Origin: Rhizobium sp. ZPR4
Lineage (GTDB): Bacteria > Pseudomonadota > Alphaproteobacteria > Rhizobiales > Rhizobiaceae
Length of the DNA stretch: 64,000 nucleotides
Direction of reading: 5' to 3'
Assembly (NCBI RefSeq): GCF_040215725.1
Contig: NZ_CP157967.1
Coordinates: 3,894,001-3,958,000, forward strand
The notes below the pieces were generated by a model. The model saw only the letters and a program-made list of their open reading frames with translations. It was not told the DNA's origin and ran no database searches. The position numbers and the translations under genes were made by a program. Shown in pieces: positions 51,803 to 60,774 of this stretch (positions are counted from its first letter, which is position 1; every line of letters starts with the position of its first letter).

Positions 51803-52786
51803 ATGCTGCTAGGCTTGTTCCATCCATCGAAACGTCCCTTCACCTCTCTCTCCGAGCAGGAGATCCTCGCGATTGCCATCGCGGCCGAAGAGGACGATTC
51901 GCGCATCTATCTCGCCTATGCCGATACGCTGCGCCCGCATTATCCCGAGTCCGCCAAGGTCTTTGAAGACATGGCCGAAGTCGAGGATACCCATCGCAAG
52001 ACGCTGATCGACATGCACCGCCGCCGCTTCGGCGAGCGTATCCCGCTGATCAGGCGCGAGCATGTGCATGGCTTTTACGAGCGCAAGCCGGATTGGCTGC
52101 GCAAGAACCTCTCGCTCGATGCCATGCGCGACGAGGCCGAGGCGATGGAGCAGCAGGCCTATAATTTTTATGTCGAAGCGGCCAAGCAGGTGTCCGATGC
52201 CTCGACGCGCCAGCTTCTCGGCGATCTCGCGCTGGCCGAGCAGGGGCATGAAGACGTCGCCCGCATGCTGGGCGAGAAGCACACGCCGGAAGAGGTTAAG
52301 CACGAAGAGGATGCGCAGGCACGCCGCCAGTTCGTACTCACCTATGTGCAGCCAGGCCTCGCCGGTCTGATGGACGGTTCCGTCTCCACGCTCGCGCCGA
52401 TCTTCGCCGCCGCCTTTGCCACGCAGCAGACATGGCAGACCTTTCTTGTCGGCCTTTCGGCTTCGGTCGGCGCCGGCATTTCCATGGGGTTCACCGAAGC
52501 GGCCCATGATGACGGCAAGATCTCCGGTCGCGGCTCGCCGATCAAGCGCGGCCTTGCCTGTGGTATCATGACGGCGCTCGGCGGCCTCGGCCACGCGCTG
52601 CCCTACCTCATTCCGCACTTCTGGACCGCGACGATCACCGCGGCCGTCGTCGTCTTCTTCGAGCTTTGGGCCATTGCCTTCATCCAGAACAAATATATGG
52701 AGACGCCGTTCCTGCGGGCTGCCTTCCAGGTCGTCCTCGGCGGCTCGCTGGTGCTGGGTGCCGGCATTCTGATCGGAAATGGGTGA
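51803..52786 (+). CDS. mbfA: membrane-bound ferritin/iron exporter MbfA
   Basis: 327 residues from ATG 51803, chosen because ATG 51788 lies only 3 nt from the ICE and lacks a ribosome binding site, while GAGG precedes ATG 51803 by nine bases. The N-terminal ferritin-like (erythrin/vacuolar iron transporter) domain (about 15-165) carries paired Glu residues, for example AIAAEEDDSRIYLAYA and MAEVEDTHRKTL, for di-iron binding. The C-terminal VIT1/CCC1-type membrane domain (about 180-325) has ASVGAGISMGFTEAAHDDG. Relatives export iron and protect against iron and peroxide stress. Repressed by Irr through the upstream ICE (inferred). Confidence 0.93.
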   Translation: MLLGLFHPSKRPFTSLSEQEILAIAIAAEEDDSRIYLAYADTLRPHYPESAKVFEDMAEVEDTHRKTLIDMHRRRFGERIPLIRREHVHGFYERKPDWLRKNLSLDAMRDEAEAMEQQAYNFYVEAAKQVSDASTRQLLGDLALAEQGHEDVARMLGEKHTPEEVKHEEDAQARRQFVLTYVQPGLAGLMDGSVSTLAPIFAAAFATQQTWQTFLVGLSASVGAGISMGFTEAAHDDGKISGRGSPIKRGLACGIMTALGGLGHALPYLIPHFWTATITAAVVVFFELWAIAFIQNKYMETPFLRAAFQVVLGGSLVLGAGILIGNG

Positions 52787-52854
52787 GGCATGAAGGATCT
52801 TTTGTCCCCACCAGTCGAGCGAAGATAGTCCGTCATCACGAAATGTTAAATTTC

Positions 52855-52879
52855 GGAACGCCTTTGGCCGCCACCGGTT
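52855..52879 (+). promoter_or_regulatory. EcfG-type general stress promoter variant (GGAAC-N16-GGTT)
   Basis: GGAAC at 52855-52859, 16-nt spacer, GGTT at 52876-52879 (consensus CGTT). It lies 52 nt upstream of a KGG-type stress protein. Genes of this type are typical members of the general stress regulon. Confidence 0.68.
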
Positions 52880-52931
52880 AGCAACACGAGGCCGCTCTTG
52901 GCCTCGTCTGCAAACCAAAGGAGATGATCCA

Positions 52932-53120
52932 ATGGCAAACCAAGGTGGAATCCACGAGCAGCATGTGAAATCTGGCCAGCAGAGCCACAAGCGCATGGAC
53001 AATGACAACACGAGGCGTGCTTCATCCACCAGTTCCCGTGAGCCGCACTCTGAAGGCCCGCGTGGCGGCACCCAAGAGCAACATGTCAAGGCAGGCCAGC
53101 AGAGCCATAAGAACCATTGA
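52932..53120 (+). CDS. KGG-repeat general stress protein (62 aa)
   Basis: 62-residue, very hydrophilic, probably disordered protein. It consists of two copies of a Gly-rich motif, GGIHEQHVKSGQQSHK and GGTQEQHVKAGQQSHK, at its two ends, joined by a Ser/Arg-rich linker. This resembles KGG/ConD-type general stress proteins. ATG 52932 has AAAGGAG nine bases upstream. An EcfG-type promoter variant precedes it. A role in desiccation or osmotic stress is inferred from family; mechanism unknown. Confidence 0.85.
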   Translation: MANQGGIHEQHVKSGQQSHKRMDNDNTRRASSTSSREPHSEGPRGGTQEQHVKAGQQSHKNH

Positions 53121-53182
53121 CGTTCGTAGTGGAGACAAATTCGTCCGCACTCGAAAGTGAGGACCGTTCTTATTAAATGACG

Positions 53183-53217
53183 AAAAAGCGAAAGGCCGGT
53201 CCGATGGGCCGGCCTTT
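53183..53217 (-). terminator. rho-independent terminator of the transglutaminase-like gene
   Basis: A 9-bp stem AAAGGCCGG / CCGGCCTTT (53191-53199 and 53209-53217) with a 9-nt loop. On the minus strand it is followed by CGCTTTTT. It lies 26 nt past the minus-strand stop at 53243. Confidence 0.85.
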
Positions 53218-53242
53218 CCGCGTGATGATAATTGGCTTGCGC

Positions 53243-53848
53243 TTACTTGACGGCGCCGACCAGGACGTCGTTGCCGTTCTCGATGGTGACCCAGCGGCCG
53301 GCATTGAAGCTCGCCTGGCGCTTCAGGTAGGAATAGGGGGTCTTGGTCCAGACCTTGATCTCGTCCTCGAGGTTGTCGAGGATAAAATCGCCCTGCTTGG
53401 TGCGCAGCGTCAGCACTGCATGTCCTTCGCCGTCGGGCTTGCGCACCACAGTCATCAAAAGGTTGGAGGCCGAAATGCCGCTCTGCATCAGCATTCTGCG
53501 CTTAAGCAGGGCAAAATCTTCGCAGTCGCCGGCAGTCTTCGGATATTCCCAATATTCCTCCTGGCCGTAGACTTCCATGTCGGTCGCCGGACGAATGGTT
53601 TTGTTGACGCGCAGGTTGATCTGGTTGACGAGAGCCCAGGAGGCCGCGTTCATGTCGACGGGACCGACATTGCGGGTCGGCCCGCACTCGTCGGTATGTC
53701 TCTGGCAGAAGTCGTAGTGCCCGATCGGCTGGGAGGTCACGTTGCCGACGGTCATCGAAACACCCTGCTGAGGTGCCGGCATCGCGGCCGACGACATCGC
53801 AACTATAGCAGCGAAGGCAATCAACAAGCCCTTAATACGCACGCCCAC
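53243..53848 (-). CDS. periplasmic transglutaminase-like cysteine peptidase (BTLCP)
   Basis: 201 residues with a signal peptide (LLIAFAAIVAMSSAAMPA, cleavage near residue 24). The catalytic triad of the bacterial transglutaminase-like family is visible: Cys in GDCEDFALLKRR near residue 108, His in GEGHAVLTL and Asp in FILDNLEDE. LapG, the best known relative, cleaves a surface adhesin under c-di-GMP control; here no lapD or adhesin gene is near. It is a stand-alone gene with its own terminator and a palindromic CtrA-like box 26 nt upstream. Substrate unknown. Confidence 0.9.
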   Translation of the reverse strand: MGVRIKGLLIAFAAIVAMSSAAMPAPQQGVSMTVGNVTSQPIGHYDFCQRHTDECGPTRNVGPVDMNAASWALVNQINLRVNKTIRPATDMEVYGQEEYWEYPKTAGDCEDFALLKRRMLMQSGISASNLLMTVVRKPDGEGHAVLTLRTKQGDFILDNLEDEIKVWTKTPYSYLKRQASFNAGRWVTIENGNDVLVGAVK

Positions 53849-53873
53849 TATCCTTGTATCGTCCCTGCATTTG

Positions 53874-53888
53874 TTAACAAATTGTTAA
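53874..53888 (-). promoter_or_regulatory. CtrA-like box (TTAA-N7-TTAA)
   Basis: TTAACAAATTGTTAA at 53874-53888 matches the CtrA consensus TTAA-N7-TTAA and is also palindromic. It lies 26 nt upstream of the transglutaminase-like gene start. Cell-cycle control of that gene is a hypothesis. Confidence 0.45.
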
Positions 53889-54077
53889 TGTAGGGGGGTG
53901 CGCGAAGTCAATCGTTACTTAAGTGTTAACGCCGGAACCGGCTCATATGGTTAATTTCGGCACAATCGAGGAGATAGTTGCCATAATCTTTTGCTGCCTG
54001 CGATTACGCAGGCGCGCGCATGAGGCGGCCGGAAAAGGAGGCCGCGCGATGAGTGTTTCGCTGGTATCTATTTGTTT

Positions 54078-54890
54078 TTATGGCGTATTGTGCAGCGCCA
54101 ATGTCTCGGCCACGGAGAGCATGCGCTCCAGATCCTGTGGCCGCGAGAGGCGGTGATCGCCATCGCGCACAAGTGTTAACACCACATCGTCGGCCGGCAG
54201 ATGCTCGACCAGCTTTAACGAATGCGAGAAAGGCACGTCGGCATCCTGCATACCCTGCAATATATGCACCGGGCAGCCGGTTTCGATGATGCCGGTGAGC
54301 ACGCGATTGGCGCGGCCGTCCTCGATGAGGGCGCGGGTGAAGATGTTCGGCTCGGGGCTGTAGTCCGAAGGCTCCTCGAAATAACCGTGCTCCGCCAGCG
54401 ATCGCCGCTCGACATCGGAAAGGTTGGGCTCGATGAGGTCGACGGTGAAATCGGGTGCCGGCGCGATCAGCACGAGGCCCGCAATGGCGGGTGCCTTCTT
54501 GCGCTTGCGCAGTTCCTGGATGATCCGAAGGGCGATCCAGCCGCCCATCGACGAGCCGACGAGAACGATCTTCTTTGGCTTGGTATGGTCGATGACGGCA
54601 AGCGCCTCTTCCAGCCAGCGCGAAATCGTGCCGTTGGTGAACTTGCCGCCGGATTGTCCGTGGCCGGAATAGTCGAAGCGGATGCAGCCGATACCAAGCC
54701 GCTCCGCCAGCGCATCCAGTTCCAGTGCCTTGGTGCCGCTCATGTCGGATCGATAGCCGGACAACCAGACGAAGCTGACATTCCTGGCGCCCTTGCCGGC
54801 GCCGCGCTGAATGATGGCGATCTGGCGTTCGCTCTCGCCCGTGCCAACGGGAAGGAAGGTCGGTTGGATGGCGGCGATGGTCTCGGACAT
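54078..54890 (-). CDS. alpha/beta hydrolase
   Basis: 270 residues from ATG 54890, chosen for GGAGC nine bases upstream; the frame is open to 55067. The nucleophile elbow is VGSSMGGWIAL (Ser near residue 107); SGYRSDMSG near residue 43 gives the oxyanion region, and the acid and His lie in QGMQDADVPFSHS and RDGDHRLSR near the C-terminus. It hydrolyses an ester, amide or thioester of unknown identity. No signal peptide. It is divergent from infC. Confidence 0.92.
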   Translation of the reverse strand: MSETIAAIQPTFLPVGTGESERQIAIIQRGAGKGARNVSFVWLSGYRSDMSGTKALELDALAERLGIGCIRFDYSGHGQSGGKFTNGTISRWLEEALAVIDHTKPKKIVLVGSSMGGWIALRIIQELRKRKKAPAIAGLVLIAPAPDFTVDLIEPNLSDVERRSLAEHGYFEEPSDYSPEPNIFTRALIEDGRANRVLTGIIETGCPVHILQGMQDADVPFSHSLKLVEHLPADDVVLTLVRDGDHRLSRPQDLERMLSVAETLALHNTP

Positions 54891-55168
54891 GAAAAGCTCC
54901 CGGATTTTCTGCCCTATAGAACAGATTCGCGCCCGCGTGACCTGAAAAATCCTCGATCTTTTCGTCGGGCTCTCTATATAATTGGCGAAGATACTGTGTC
55001 CTTCGCGCATCTCGCGCTTCCGTGACGCTCTATTGACACGCGGGAGGTGCTTTTTTCCTGCTGTCATGCTATTGACTTCAACACAGCTTTTACGACATTT
55101 CCGTCAGTTGCGCCGACGGGGAGCGAGAGGCTTGCAACTATCCGAAACAATTCGTGGAGAATACGACC

Positions 55169-55705
55169 ATTCGCAGACCCTTTAAAACCGATGCGCCCGT
55201 AAAGGACGGGCCACGTTCCAACAGGGAAATTCGCATTCCCAAAGTTCAGCTCATCGCTGCCGACGGCGCGAATATGGGCATTGTCCCGACCGACCAGGCA
55301 TTGAGAATGGCAGAGGAGGCCGGTCTCGATCTGGTGGAGATTTCCCCCAATGCTGAACCGCCTGTGTGCAAGATCCTCGATCTGGGCAAGCTGAAATACG
55401 CCAACCAGAAGAAGGCCGCCGAGGCGCGCAAGAAGCAGAAGATTGTCGAAGTCAAAGAAATCAAGATGCGTCCCAACATCGACACCCATGACTATGAGGT
55501 GAAGATGAAGGCGATCGGTCGTTTCTTTGAAGAAGGCGACAAGGTGAAGGTAACCTTGAAGTTCCGCGGTCGCGAAATGGCTCACCAGGAACTGGGCATG
55601 AAGCTGCTTCAGCAGGTCAAGGAAGATACGATCGAGATCGCCAAGGTGGAGGCCGAGCCCAAGCTCGAAGGCCGCCAGATGATGATGGTACTTGCGCCGA
55701 AGTGA
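55169..55705 (+). CDS. infC: translation initiation factor IF-3 with AUU start codon
   Basis: 178 residues. The start is taken as ATT at 55169 because the family N-terminus is [20 protein letters not shown] and GGAG lies nine bases upstream; a GTG at 55154 would give five extra residues. IF3 normally uses a rare AUU/AUC/AUA start so that it can repress its own translation. The N-terminal domain contains [21 protein letters not shown]; the C-terminal domain (about 85-175) contains [13 protein letters not shown]. It prevents premature 50S joining and checks the initiator tRNA. It is followed by a terminator. Confidence 0.97.
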   Translation: MRRPFKTDAPVKDGPRSNREIRIPKVQLIAADGANMGIVPTDQALRMAEEAGLDLVEISPNAEPPVCKILDLGKLKYANQKKAAEARKKQKIVEVKEIKMRPNIDTHDYEVKMKAIGRFFEEGDKVKVTLKFRGREMAHQELGMKLLQQVKEDTIEIAKVEAEPKLEGRQMMMVLAPK

Positions 55706-55730
55706 GGCGCAGGTTGAAATAAGAGGTCGG

Positions 55731-55760
55731 AGCCGTCCCATTGGGCGGCTTTTTCCTTTT
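55731..55760 (+). terminator. rho-independent terminator after infC
   Basis: An 8-bp stem AGCCGTCC / GGGCGGCT (55731-55738 and 55743-55750) with loop CATT, followed by TTTTTCCTTTTT. It separates infC from the rpmI-rplT unit. Confidence 0.92.
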
Positions 55761-55814
55761 TGTGGTCCGGTTGCGCGTTGTCATCGATCTGCAAAGATTC
55801 CTGCATTCGCACCG

Positions 55815-55843
55815 TTGCACTTCAGGGCAAGTGCGGTTATAAG
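55815..55843 (+). promoter_or_regulatory. sigma70-type promoter of rpmI-rplT
   Basis: TTGCAC (55815-55820), a 17-nt spacer, TATAAG (55838-55843). This is a good housekeeping-type promoter about 180 nt upstream of rpmI. The 180-nt leader between it and rpmI could hold an L20 autoregulatory site. Confidence 0.75.
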
Positions 55844-56025
55844 CGCGCGTCCGAACTGACCGGCAGGGCATGCCGTGGCAGTTCAGAATGCTGGTGGAAT
55901 GGTTCGTCACCGTATCCGCCGTTCAACAACAAACGCTCCGGCACCTTGTTGCAGCCCGGCCAGTCCGGATCTGTGGGAAGGGCTTTTAAGCAAAGCGCGC
56001 CAGGAAGCATCGAAGGAGTAGCAAA

Positions 56026-56229
56026 ATGCCCAAGATGAAGACGAAGTCCTCTGCCAAGAAGCGGTTCAAGATCACCGCATCCGGCAAGGTCAAGGCAGCC
56101 GCTGCTGGCAAGCGCCACGGCATGATCAAGCGTAGCAACAAGTTCATTCGCGACGCCCGCGGCACCATGGTTCTCGCAGAACCGGATGGCCGTAAGGTTA
56201 TCAAGAACTACTTGCCGAACGGTCTCTAA
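56026..56229 (+). CDS. rpmI: 50S ribosomal protein L35
   Basis: 67 residues, very basic, beginning [16 protein letters not shown] and with the typical L35 segment [20 protein letters not shown]. It binds 23S rRNA in the large subunit. ATG 56026 has AAGGAG nine bases upstream. It is cotranscribed with rplT 37 nt downstream, after a good promoter 180 nt upstream. Confidence 0.97.
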   Translation: MPKMKTKSSAKKRFKITASGKVKAAAAGKRHGMIKRSNKFIRDARGTMVLAEPDGRKVIKNYLPNGL

Positions 56230-56266
56230 GACTATTCGTAACGCTATAGACTAAGGAGATCATGAA

Positions 56267-56671
56267 ATGGCACGCGTAAAAAGAGGCGTTACCGCCCACG
56301 CCAAGCACAAGAAGGTTCTGAAGGCAGCCAAGGGCTTCTACGGCCGTCGCAAGAACACCATCCGTACCGCCAAGGCCGCCGTCGACCGTTCCAAGCAGTA
56401 CGCTTACCGCGACCGCAAGGTCAACAAGCGCAACTTCCGCGCCCTCTGGATCCAGCGTATCAACGCTGCCGTCCGCGAGCATGGCCTGACATACGGCCGC
56501 TTCATCGACGGTCTGAACAAGGCTGGCATCGAAGTCGACCGCAAGGTTCTCTCCGACATGGCAATCCATGAGTCGGAAGCTTTCGGCGCGCTCGTCGCCG
56601 CTTCGAAGAAGGCGCTTGAGTACCTCAAGGACGCCGGCACGAAGAACGAGTTCGAAGCAGCCGTTAACTAA
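56267..56671 (+). CDS. rplT: 50S ribosomal protein L20
   Basis: 134 residues, basic, beginning [20 protein letters not shown] with [19 protein letters not shown], the L20 hallmark. It is needed for early large-subunit assembly and often represses its own operon by binding a leader RNA. ATG 56267 has AAGGAG nine bases upstream. It is followed by a terminator before pheS. Confidence 0.97.
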   Translation: MARVKRGVTAHAKHKKVLKAAKGFYGRRKNTIRTAKAAVDRSKQYAYRDRKVNKRNFRALWIQRINAAVREHGLTYGRFIDGLNKAGIEVDRKVLSDMAIHESEAFGALVAASKKALEYLKDAGTKNEFEAAVN

Positions 56672-56705
56672 CGCTGCCTCGCACGTCTTTCGTAAATTCA
56701 TTATG

Positions 56706-56745
56706 AAACCCGCGCTGGCGAAACCGGCGCGGGTTTTGTGTTTTG
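56706..56745 (+). terminator. rho-independent terminator after rplT
   Basis: A perfect 10-bp stem AAACCCGCGC / GCGCGGGTTT (56706-56715 and 56727-56736) with an 11-nt loop, then TGTGTTTT. It ends the rpmI-rplT unit. Confidence 0.9.
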
Positions 56746-56999
56746 CAGCATATGCTTTTCCATCGTGTCAGGCTTCCTTGTTGGGCGAGGCTCGAAAAAT
56801 GGGTCGCGCATCGGGCGACAAGTGCCAAGGACCGCATTCTCGGCGTGTTTTTGTCATTTGCCCGGTTGATTGGCCGCCTGCACATGGATAGTGATCTGCA
56901 GCGCCTCATCGTTGCCACAAGCTGTCTGATGTGGGCGTTCATCCATTATTCCGCGGAATGAGCGGCGTTCCAAGCCCGCCGCCCGCAAGGCAGGATCAG
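56746..56999 (+). other. leader region of pheST with a weak ORF
   Basis: About 250 nt between the rplT terminator and pheS. One open frame (about 72 codons, ending at 56961) runs through it, ending [18 protein letters not shown]. It has no good ribosome binding site and no recognised family. No run of Phe codons or clear attenuator was seen, so a classic phe leader peptide is not evident. Confidence 0.4.
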
Positions 57000-58082
57000 A
57001 TGACGGAACTCGTAACACTCGAAACCCAACTCATGGCCGAGGTGGCCGCGGCGACCGACGAGCAGTCGATCGAAGCCGTCAGGGTCGCTGCACTCGGCAA
57101 GAAGGGCTCGGTTTCGGAACTGCTGAAGACGCTGGGCTCGATGTCGCCGGAAGAACGGCAGACGCGTGGTGCGGCGATCAACGCTCTGAAAAACTCTGTC
57201 ACCGACGCGATCAACGAGCGCAAGGGTGCGCTGCGCGATGCCGCAATCGACGCGAAGCTGAAGGCCGAGACCGTCGATGTCAGCCTGCCGGTGCGCTCGT
57301 CGCCGACTGAGCGCGGCCGCATCCATCCAATCAGCCAGATCGTCGACGAAATCACCGCGATCTTCGGCGACATGGGCTTCTCGATCGCTGAAGGCCCCGA
57401 TGTCGAGACAGATTATTATAACTTCACGGCGCTAAATTTCCCCGAGGGGCACCCGGCCCGCGAGATGCACGACACCTTCTTCTTCCAGCCGGATGAAAAG
57501 GGTGAGCGCAAGGTGCTGCGCACGCACACCTCGCCGGTGCAGATCCGCACCATGGAAGCGCAGAAGCCGCCGATCCGCATCATCATTCCCGGCAAGACCT
57601 ATCGCCAGGATAGCGACGCCACGCATTCGCCGATGTTCCATCAGGTCGAAGGCCTCGTCATCGACAAGACGGCCAACGTCGCCAATATCCGCTGGGTGCT
57701 CGAAGAGTTCTGCAAGACCTTCTTCGAGGTCGACAATGTGACGATGCGGTTCCGCCCGTCCTTCTTCCCGTTCACGGAACCGTCCTTCGAGGTCGATATC
57801 CAGTGCGACCGCTCCGGCCCGATCGTCAAGTTCGGCGAAGGTACCGACTGGATGGAAATCCTCGGCTGCGGCATGGTGCATCCGAACGTGCTGCGCCACG
57901 GCGGCCTCGATCCGGACGAATATCAGGGCTTTGCCTGGGGCATGGGCCTCGACCGCATTGCCATGCTGAAATACGGCATGCCCGACCTGCGCGACTTCTT
58001 TAACGCCGATGTCCGCTGGATGAACCACTATGGCTTCCGCCCGCTCGATATGCCGACCCTGTTCGGCGGTCTGAGCGCGTAA
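57000..58082 (+). CDS. pheS: phenylalanyl-tRNA synthetase alpha chain
   Basis: 360 residues from ATG 57000, chosen because GGCAGGA precedes it and the product [15 protein letters not shown] fits the family; the frame is open to 56931. An N-terminal coiled-coil tRNA-binding arm (about 1-85) is followed by the class II catalytic core: motif 1 near [10 protein letters not shown], motif 2 near [11 protein letters not shown] and [17 protein letters not shown], motif 3 [13 protein letters not shown]. With PheT it forms the tetramer that charges tRNA-Phe. It lies 16 nt before pheT. Confidence 0.97.
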   Translation: MTELVTLETQLMAEVAAATDEQSIEAVRVAALGKKGSVSELLKTLGSMSPEERQTRGAAINALKNSVTDAINERKGALRDAAIDAKLKAETVDVSLPVRSSPTERGRIHPISQIVDEITAIFGDMGFSIAEGPDVETDYYNFTALNFPEGHPAREMHDTFFFQPDEKGERKVLRTHTSPVQIRTMEAQKPPIRIIIPGKTYRQDSDATHSPMFHQVEGLVIDKTANVANIRWVLEEFCKTFFEVDNVTMRFRPSFFPFTEPSFEVDIQCDRSGPIVKFGEGTDWMEILGCGMVHPNVLRHGGLDPDEYQGFAWGMGLDRIAMLKYGMPDLRDFFNADVRWMNHYGFRPLDMPTLFGGLSA

Positions 58083-58098
58083 GGAAGGGATAAAGCAC

Positions 58099-60522
58099 AT
58101 GAAATTCACACTCTCCTGGCTGAAAGAGCATCTGGAAACCGACGCATCGCTCGACGAGATCTGTACCCGCCTGACACAGATCGGGCTGGAAGTGGAAGAG
58201 GTCGACAACAAGGCCGCGTTCAAGCCCTTCGTCATCGCCAAGGTTCTCTCGGCCGAAAAGCACCCGCAGGCCGATCGTCTGAAGGTGCTGATGGTCGACA
58301 CCGGCAGCGGCGCGCCCGTGCAGGTCGTCTGCGGCGCTCCCAATGCGCGCGCCGGCCTCGTCGGCGCCTTCGCCGCTCCCGGCACCTATGTTCCCGGCAT
58401 CGACGTGACGCTTGCCATCGGCAACATCCGCGGCGTCGAAAGCCGCGGCATGATGTGCTCGGAAAAGGAACTCGAAATTTCCGACAGCCATGACGGCATC
58501 ATCGATCTGCCGGACGACGCACCTGTCGGCACGAGCTTCGCCGCCTATGCCGGCCTCGACGATCCGATGATCGAGATCAACCTGACGCCGAACCGTCCGG
58601 ATTGCACAGGCGTCTACGGCATTGCCCGTGATCTCGCCGCATCCGGCCTCGGCACGCTGAAGCCGCGCGGCACGCCGTCTTTCGCGATCGAAGGCGAGAC
58701 GTCGACCGAGCTCAAGATCGATCTCGACGATATCAGCCTTTGCCCGGGCTTTGCGCTCCGCCTCGTGCGCGGCGTCAAGAACGGCCCGAGCCCGAAGTGG
58801 ATGCAGCAGCGCTTGGCTGCCATCGGTCTGCGCCCGATCAGCGCGCTTGTTGATATCACCAACTACATGACCTTCGACCAGGGCCGGCCGATGCACGTCT
58901 TCGACGCCGCCAAGGTCAAGGGCAATCTGGTCGTGCGCCGCGCCAAGGACGGCGAGACCGTGCTGGCGCTGGACGAGCGCGAGTACAAGCTCAACCCGAG
59001 CAATGTCGTCATTTCAGATGACAACGGCGTCGAGTCCATCGGCGGCATCATGGGCGGCGAGCACTCCGGCTGCGACGAGAACACCACGGACGTGCTGATC
59101 GAATCGGCGCTCTGGGACCCGATGAACATCGCCAAGAGCGGCCGCGGCCTCGGCATCATCACCGACGCGCGCTATCGGTTCGAGCGCGGCGTCGACCCGG
59201 AATACATGGTGCCTGGCCTCGAGCGCACGACCGAGCTGGTGCTTGCCTGCTGCGGAGGCACGGCTGCCAAGGCGCGCGTCGAAGGCTACAAGGGCTATGA
59301 GGCCAAGGTCGTCGATTTCCCGCTGTCGGAAGTCAAGCGCCTCACCGGCCTCGAAGTCTCGGCCGATGAGAGCAAGTCCATCCTGACGAAGCTTGGCTTC
59401 TCGGTCTCTGGTTCGGGTGAGCGCATTTCGGTCGCCGTTCCCTCCTGGCGCCCGGATGTCGACGGCAAGGCCGATCTCGTCGAAGAGATCATGCGCATCC
59501 ATGGCGTCGACAACATCAAGCCGCAGCCGCTGGCAAGCCATGCGGCCGTCAACGGCAAGATCCTGACGACGCTGCAGATCCGTACGCGCGCCGCCAAGCG
59601 TGCACTGGCGTCGCGCGGCATGCTGGAAGCCGTCACCTGGTCCTTCATTTCCGAAGATCAGGCGAAGCTCTTCGGCGGTGGCTCCAATGCGCTGAAGCTT
59701 GCCAACCCGATCGCATCAGACATGTCCGACATGCGCCCCTCGCTGCTGCCGGGCCTGCTGTCGGCCGCGCAGCGCAATGCCGACAAGGGCTATGGCGACG
59801 TCGCGATCTTCGAAGTCTCCGGCACCTATGAGAGCGATACGCCTGAGGGACAGCGTCGCGTCGCCGGCGGTATCCGCCGCGGTACGGCAACGCTTGCCGG
59901 CGCCGGCCGCATGTGGTCGAACGCCGCCAAGGGCGGCGGCAAGCCGGTCGACGTCTTCGACGCCAAGGCCGATGCTCTCGCCGTGATCGAGGCCTGCGGC
60001 CTGCCGATGACCAACATCCAGATCGAGCAGGGCGGCCCGGCCTGGTATCACCCCGGCCGCTCCGGCACCATCAAGATGGGTCCGAAGGTCGTGCTCGGCT
60101 ATTTCGGCGAATTCCATCCGAAGACGCTGGAAGCGCTCGATGTGTCGGGTGCGCTCGCCGGCTTCGAAGTCTATGTCGATGCCATGCCCGAACCGAAGAA
60201 GAAGGCGACCCGCACGAAGCCGGCGCTGGAGCTTTCTCCCTTCCAGGCCGTCAAGCGCGACTTCGCCTTCGTGGTTGACAAGTCGGTGGAAGCCGGCGCC
60301 ATCGTCCGCGCCGCCGTCGGTGCCGACCGCAAGCTCGTGACCGGCGTCAACGTCTTCGACATCTTCGAGGGCGCATCGCTCGGCGAAGGCAAGAAGTCGA
60401 TTGCCATCGAAGTGCAGATCCAGCCGGCCGAGCGCACGTTGACCGACGAGGATTTCGAGGCGCTGACGCAGAAGATCGTCGCGAATGTCACGAAGTCGAC
60501 GGGTGGGGTGCTGAGAGGGTAA
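58099..60522 (+). CDS. pheT: phenylalanyl-tRNA synthetase beta chain
   Basis: 807 residues. The order of domains is: EMAP-type tRNA-binding domain (about 40-150, [19 protein letters not shown]), B3/B4 editing domain (about 215-395), B5 domain (about 400-475), a catalytic-like core with [16 protein letters not shown], and the C-terminal ferredoxin-fold anticodon-binding domain (about 710-805, [15 protein letters not shown]). It edits mischarged Tyr-tRNA-Phe and binds the anticodon. It is cotranscribed with pheS. Confidence 0.97.
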   Translation: MKFTLSWLKEHLETDASLDEICTRLTQIGLEVEEVDNKAAFKPFVIAKVLSAEKHPQADRLKVLMVDTGSGAPVQVVCGAPNARAGLVGAFAAPGTYVPGIDVTLAIGNIRGVESRGMMCSEKELEISDSHDGIIDLPDDAPVGTSFAAYAGLDDPMIEINLTPNRPDCTGVYGIARDLAASGLGTLKPRGTPSFAIEGETSTELKIDLDDISLCPGFALRLVRGVKNGPSPKWMQQRLAAIGLRPISALVDITNYMTFDQGRPMHVFDAAKVKGNLVVRRAKDGETVLALDEREYKLNPSNVVISDDNGVESIGGIMGGEHSGCDENTTDVLIESALWDPMNIAKSGRGLGIITDARYRFERGVDPEYMVPGLERTTELVLACCGGTAAKARVEGYKGYEAKVVDFPLSEVKRLTGLEVSADESKSILTKLGFSVSGSGERISVAVPSWRPDVDGKADLVEEIMRIHGVDNIKPQPLASHAAVNGKILTTLQIRTRAAKRALASRGMLEAVTWSFISEDQAKLFGGGSNALKLANPIASDMSDMRPSLLPGLLSAAQRNADKGYGDVAIFEVSGTYESDTPEGQRRVAGGIRRGTATLAGAGRMWSNAAKGGGKPVDVFDAKADALAVIEACGLPMTNIQIEQGGPAWYHPGRSGTIKMGPKVVLGYFGEFHPKTLEALDVSGALAGFEVYVDAMPEPKKKATRTKPALELSPFQAVKRDFAFVVDKSVEAGAIVRAAVGADRKLVTGVNVFDIFEGASLGEGKKSIAIEVQIQPAERTLTDEDFEALTQKIVANVTKSTGGVLRG

Positions 60523-60555
60523 TTGGCTGTCGAAGAGTTCGCGGAGGGTGCGTCA

Positions 60556-60602
60556 CCCCCCTCTGTCACTTCGTGACATCTCCCCCACAAGGGGGGAGAT
60601 TG
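60556..60602 (+). repeat. interspersed palindromic repeat, copy 1
   Basis: A 47-nt element starting CCCCCCTCTGTC, with an inner hairpin TGTCAC-TTC-GTGACA, then ATCTCCCCC-ACAA-GGGGGGAGATTG. It is a near-identical inverted partner of the copy at 60694-60741. Such GC-rich two-hairpin elements are scattered in rhizobial genomes. It lies 33 nt past the pheT stop and may also act as a transcript end. Confidence 0.8.
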
Positions 60603-60693
60603 GCAACCTGCGGCAGTCTTTCGCCTCAAGCTGACATCGCATCTTTTGAAACCGAGGTTTCTGTTTCAACGAGGATGAGCGGCATACTCTCAA

Positions 60694-60741
60694 CAATCTC
60701 CCCCCTTGTGGGGGAGATGTCGCGAAAGCGACAGAGGGGGG
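60694..60741 (-). repeat. interspersed palindromic repeat, copy 2 (inverted)
   Basis: The reverse complement of copy 1 over 48 nt, with the inner hairpin TGTCGC-TTTC-GCGACA. The A-T pair of copy 1 has become a G-C pair on both sides of the stem, so the hairpin is conserved by compensatory change. The 91 nt between the two copies hold no gene. Confidence 0.8.
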
Positions 60742-60774
60742 TATCAAAGGCCCGGCATACTCGGTGCCGCATCA

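Noticed and set aside
53923..54156. Plus-strand ORF with a GGAGG near 54040
   Set aside because: Overlaps the 3' end of the well-supported hydrolase on the other strand and has no recognisable content.
56743..56961. 72-codon ORF before pheS
   Set aside because: No ribosome binding site, no Phe-codon run and no attenuator structure; kept only as a note in the leader region.
60556..60741. Inverted repeats as a CRISPR or insertion-sequence end
   Set aside because: Only two copies in opposite orientation, no spacers of regular size, no transposase and no cas genes.
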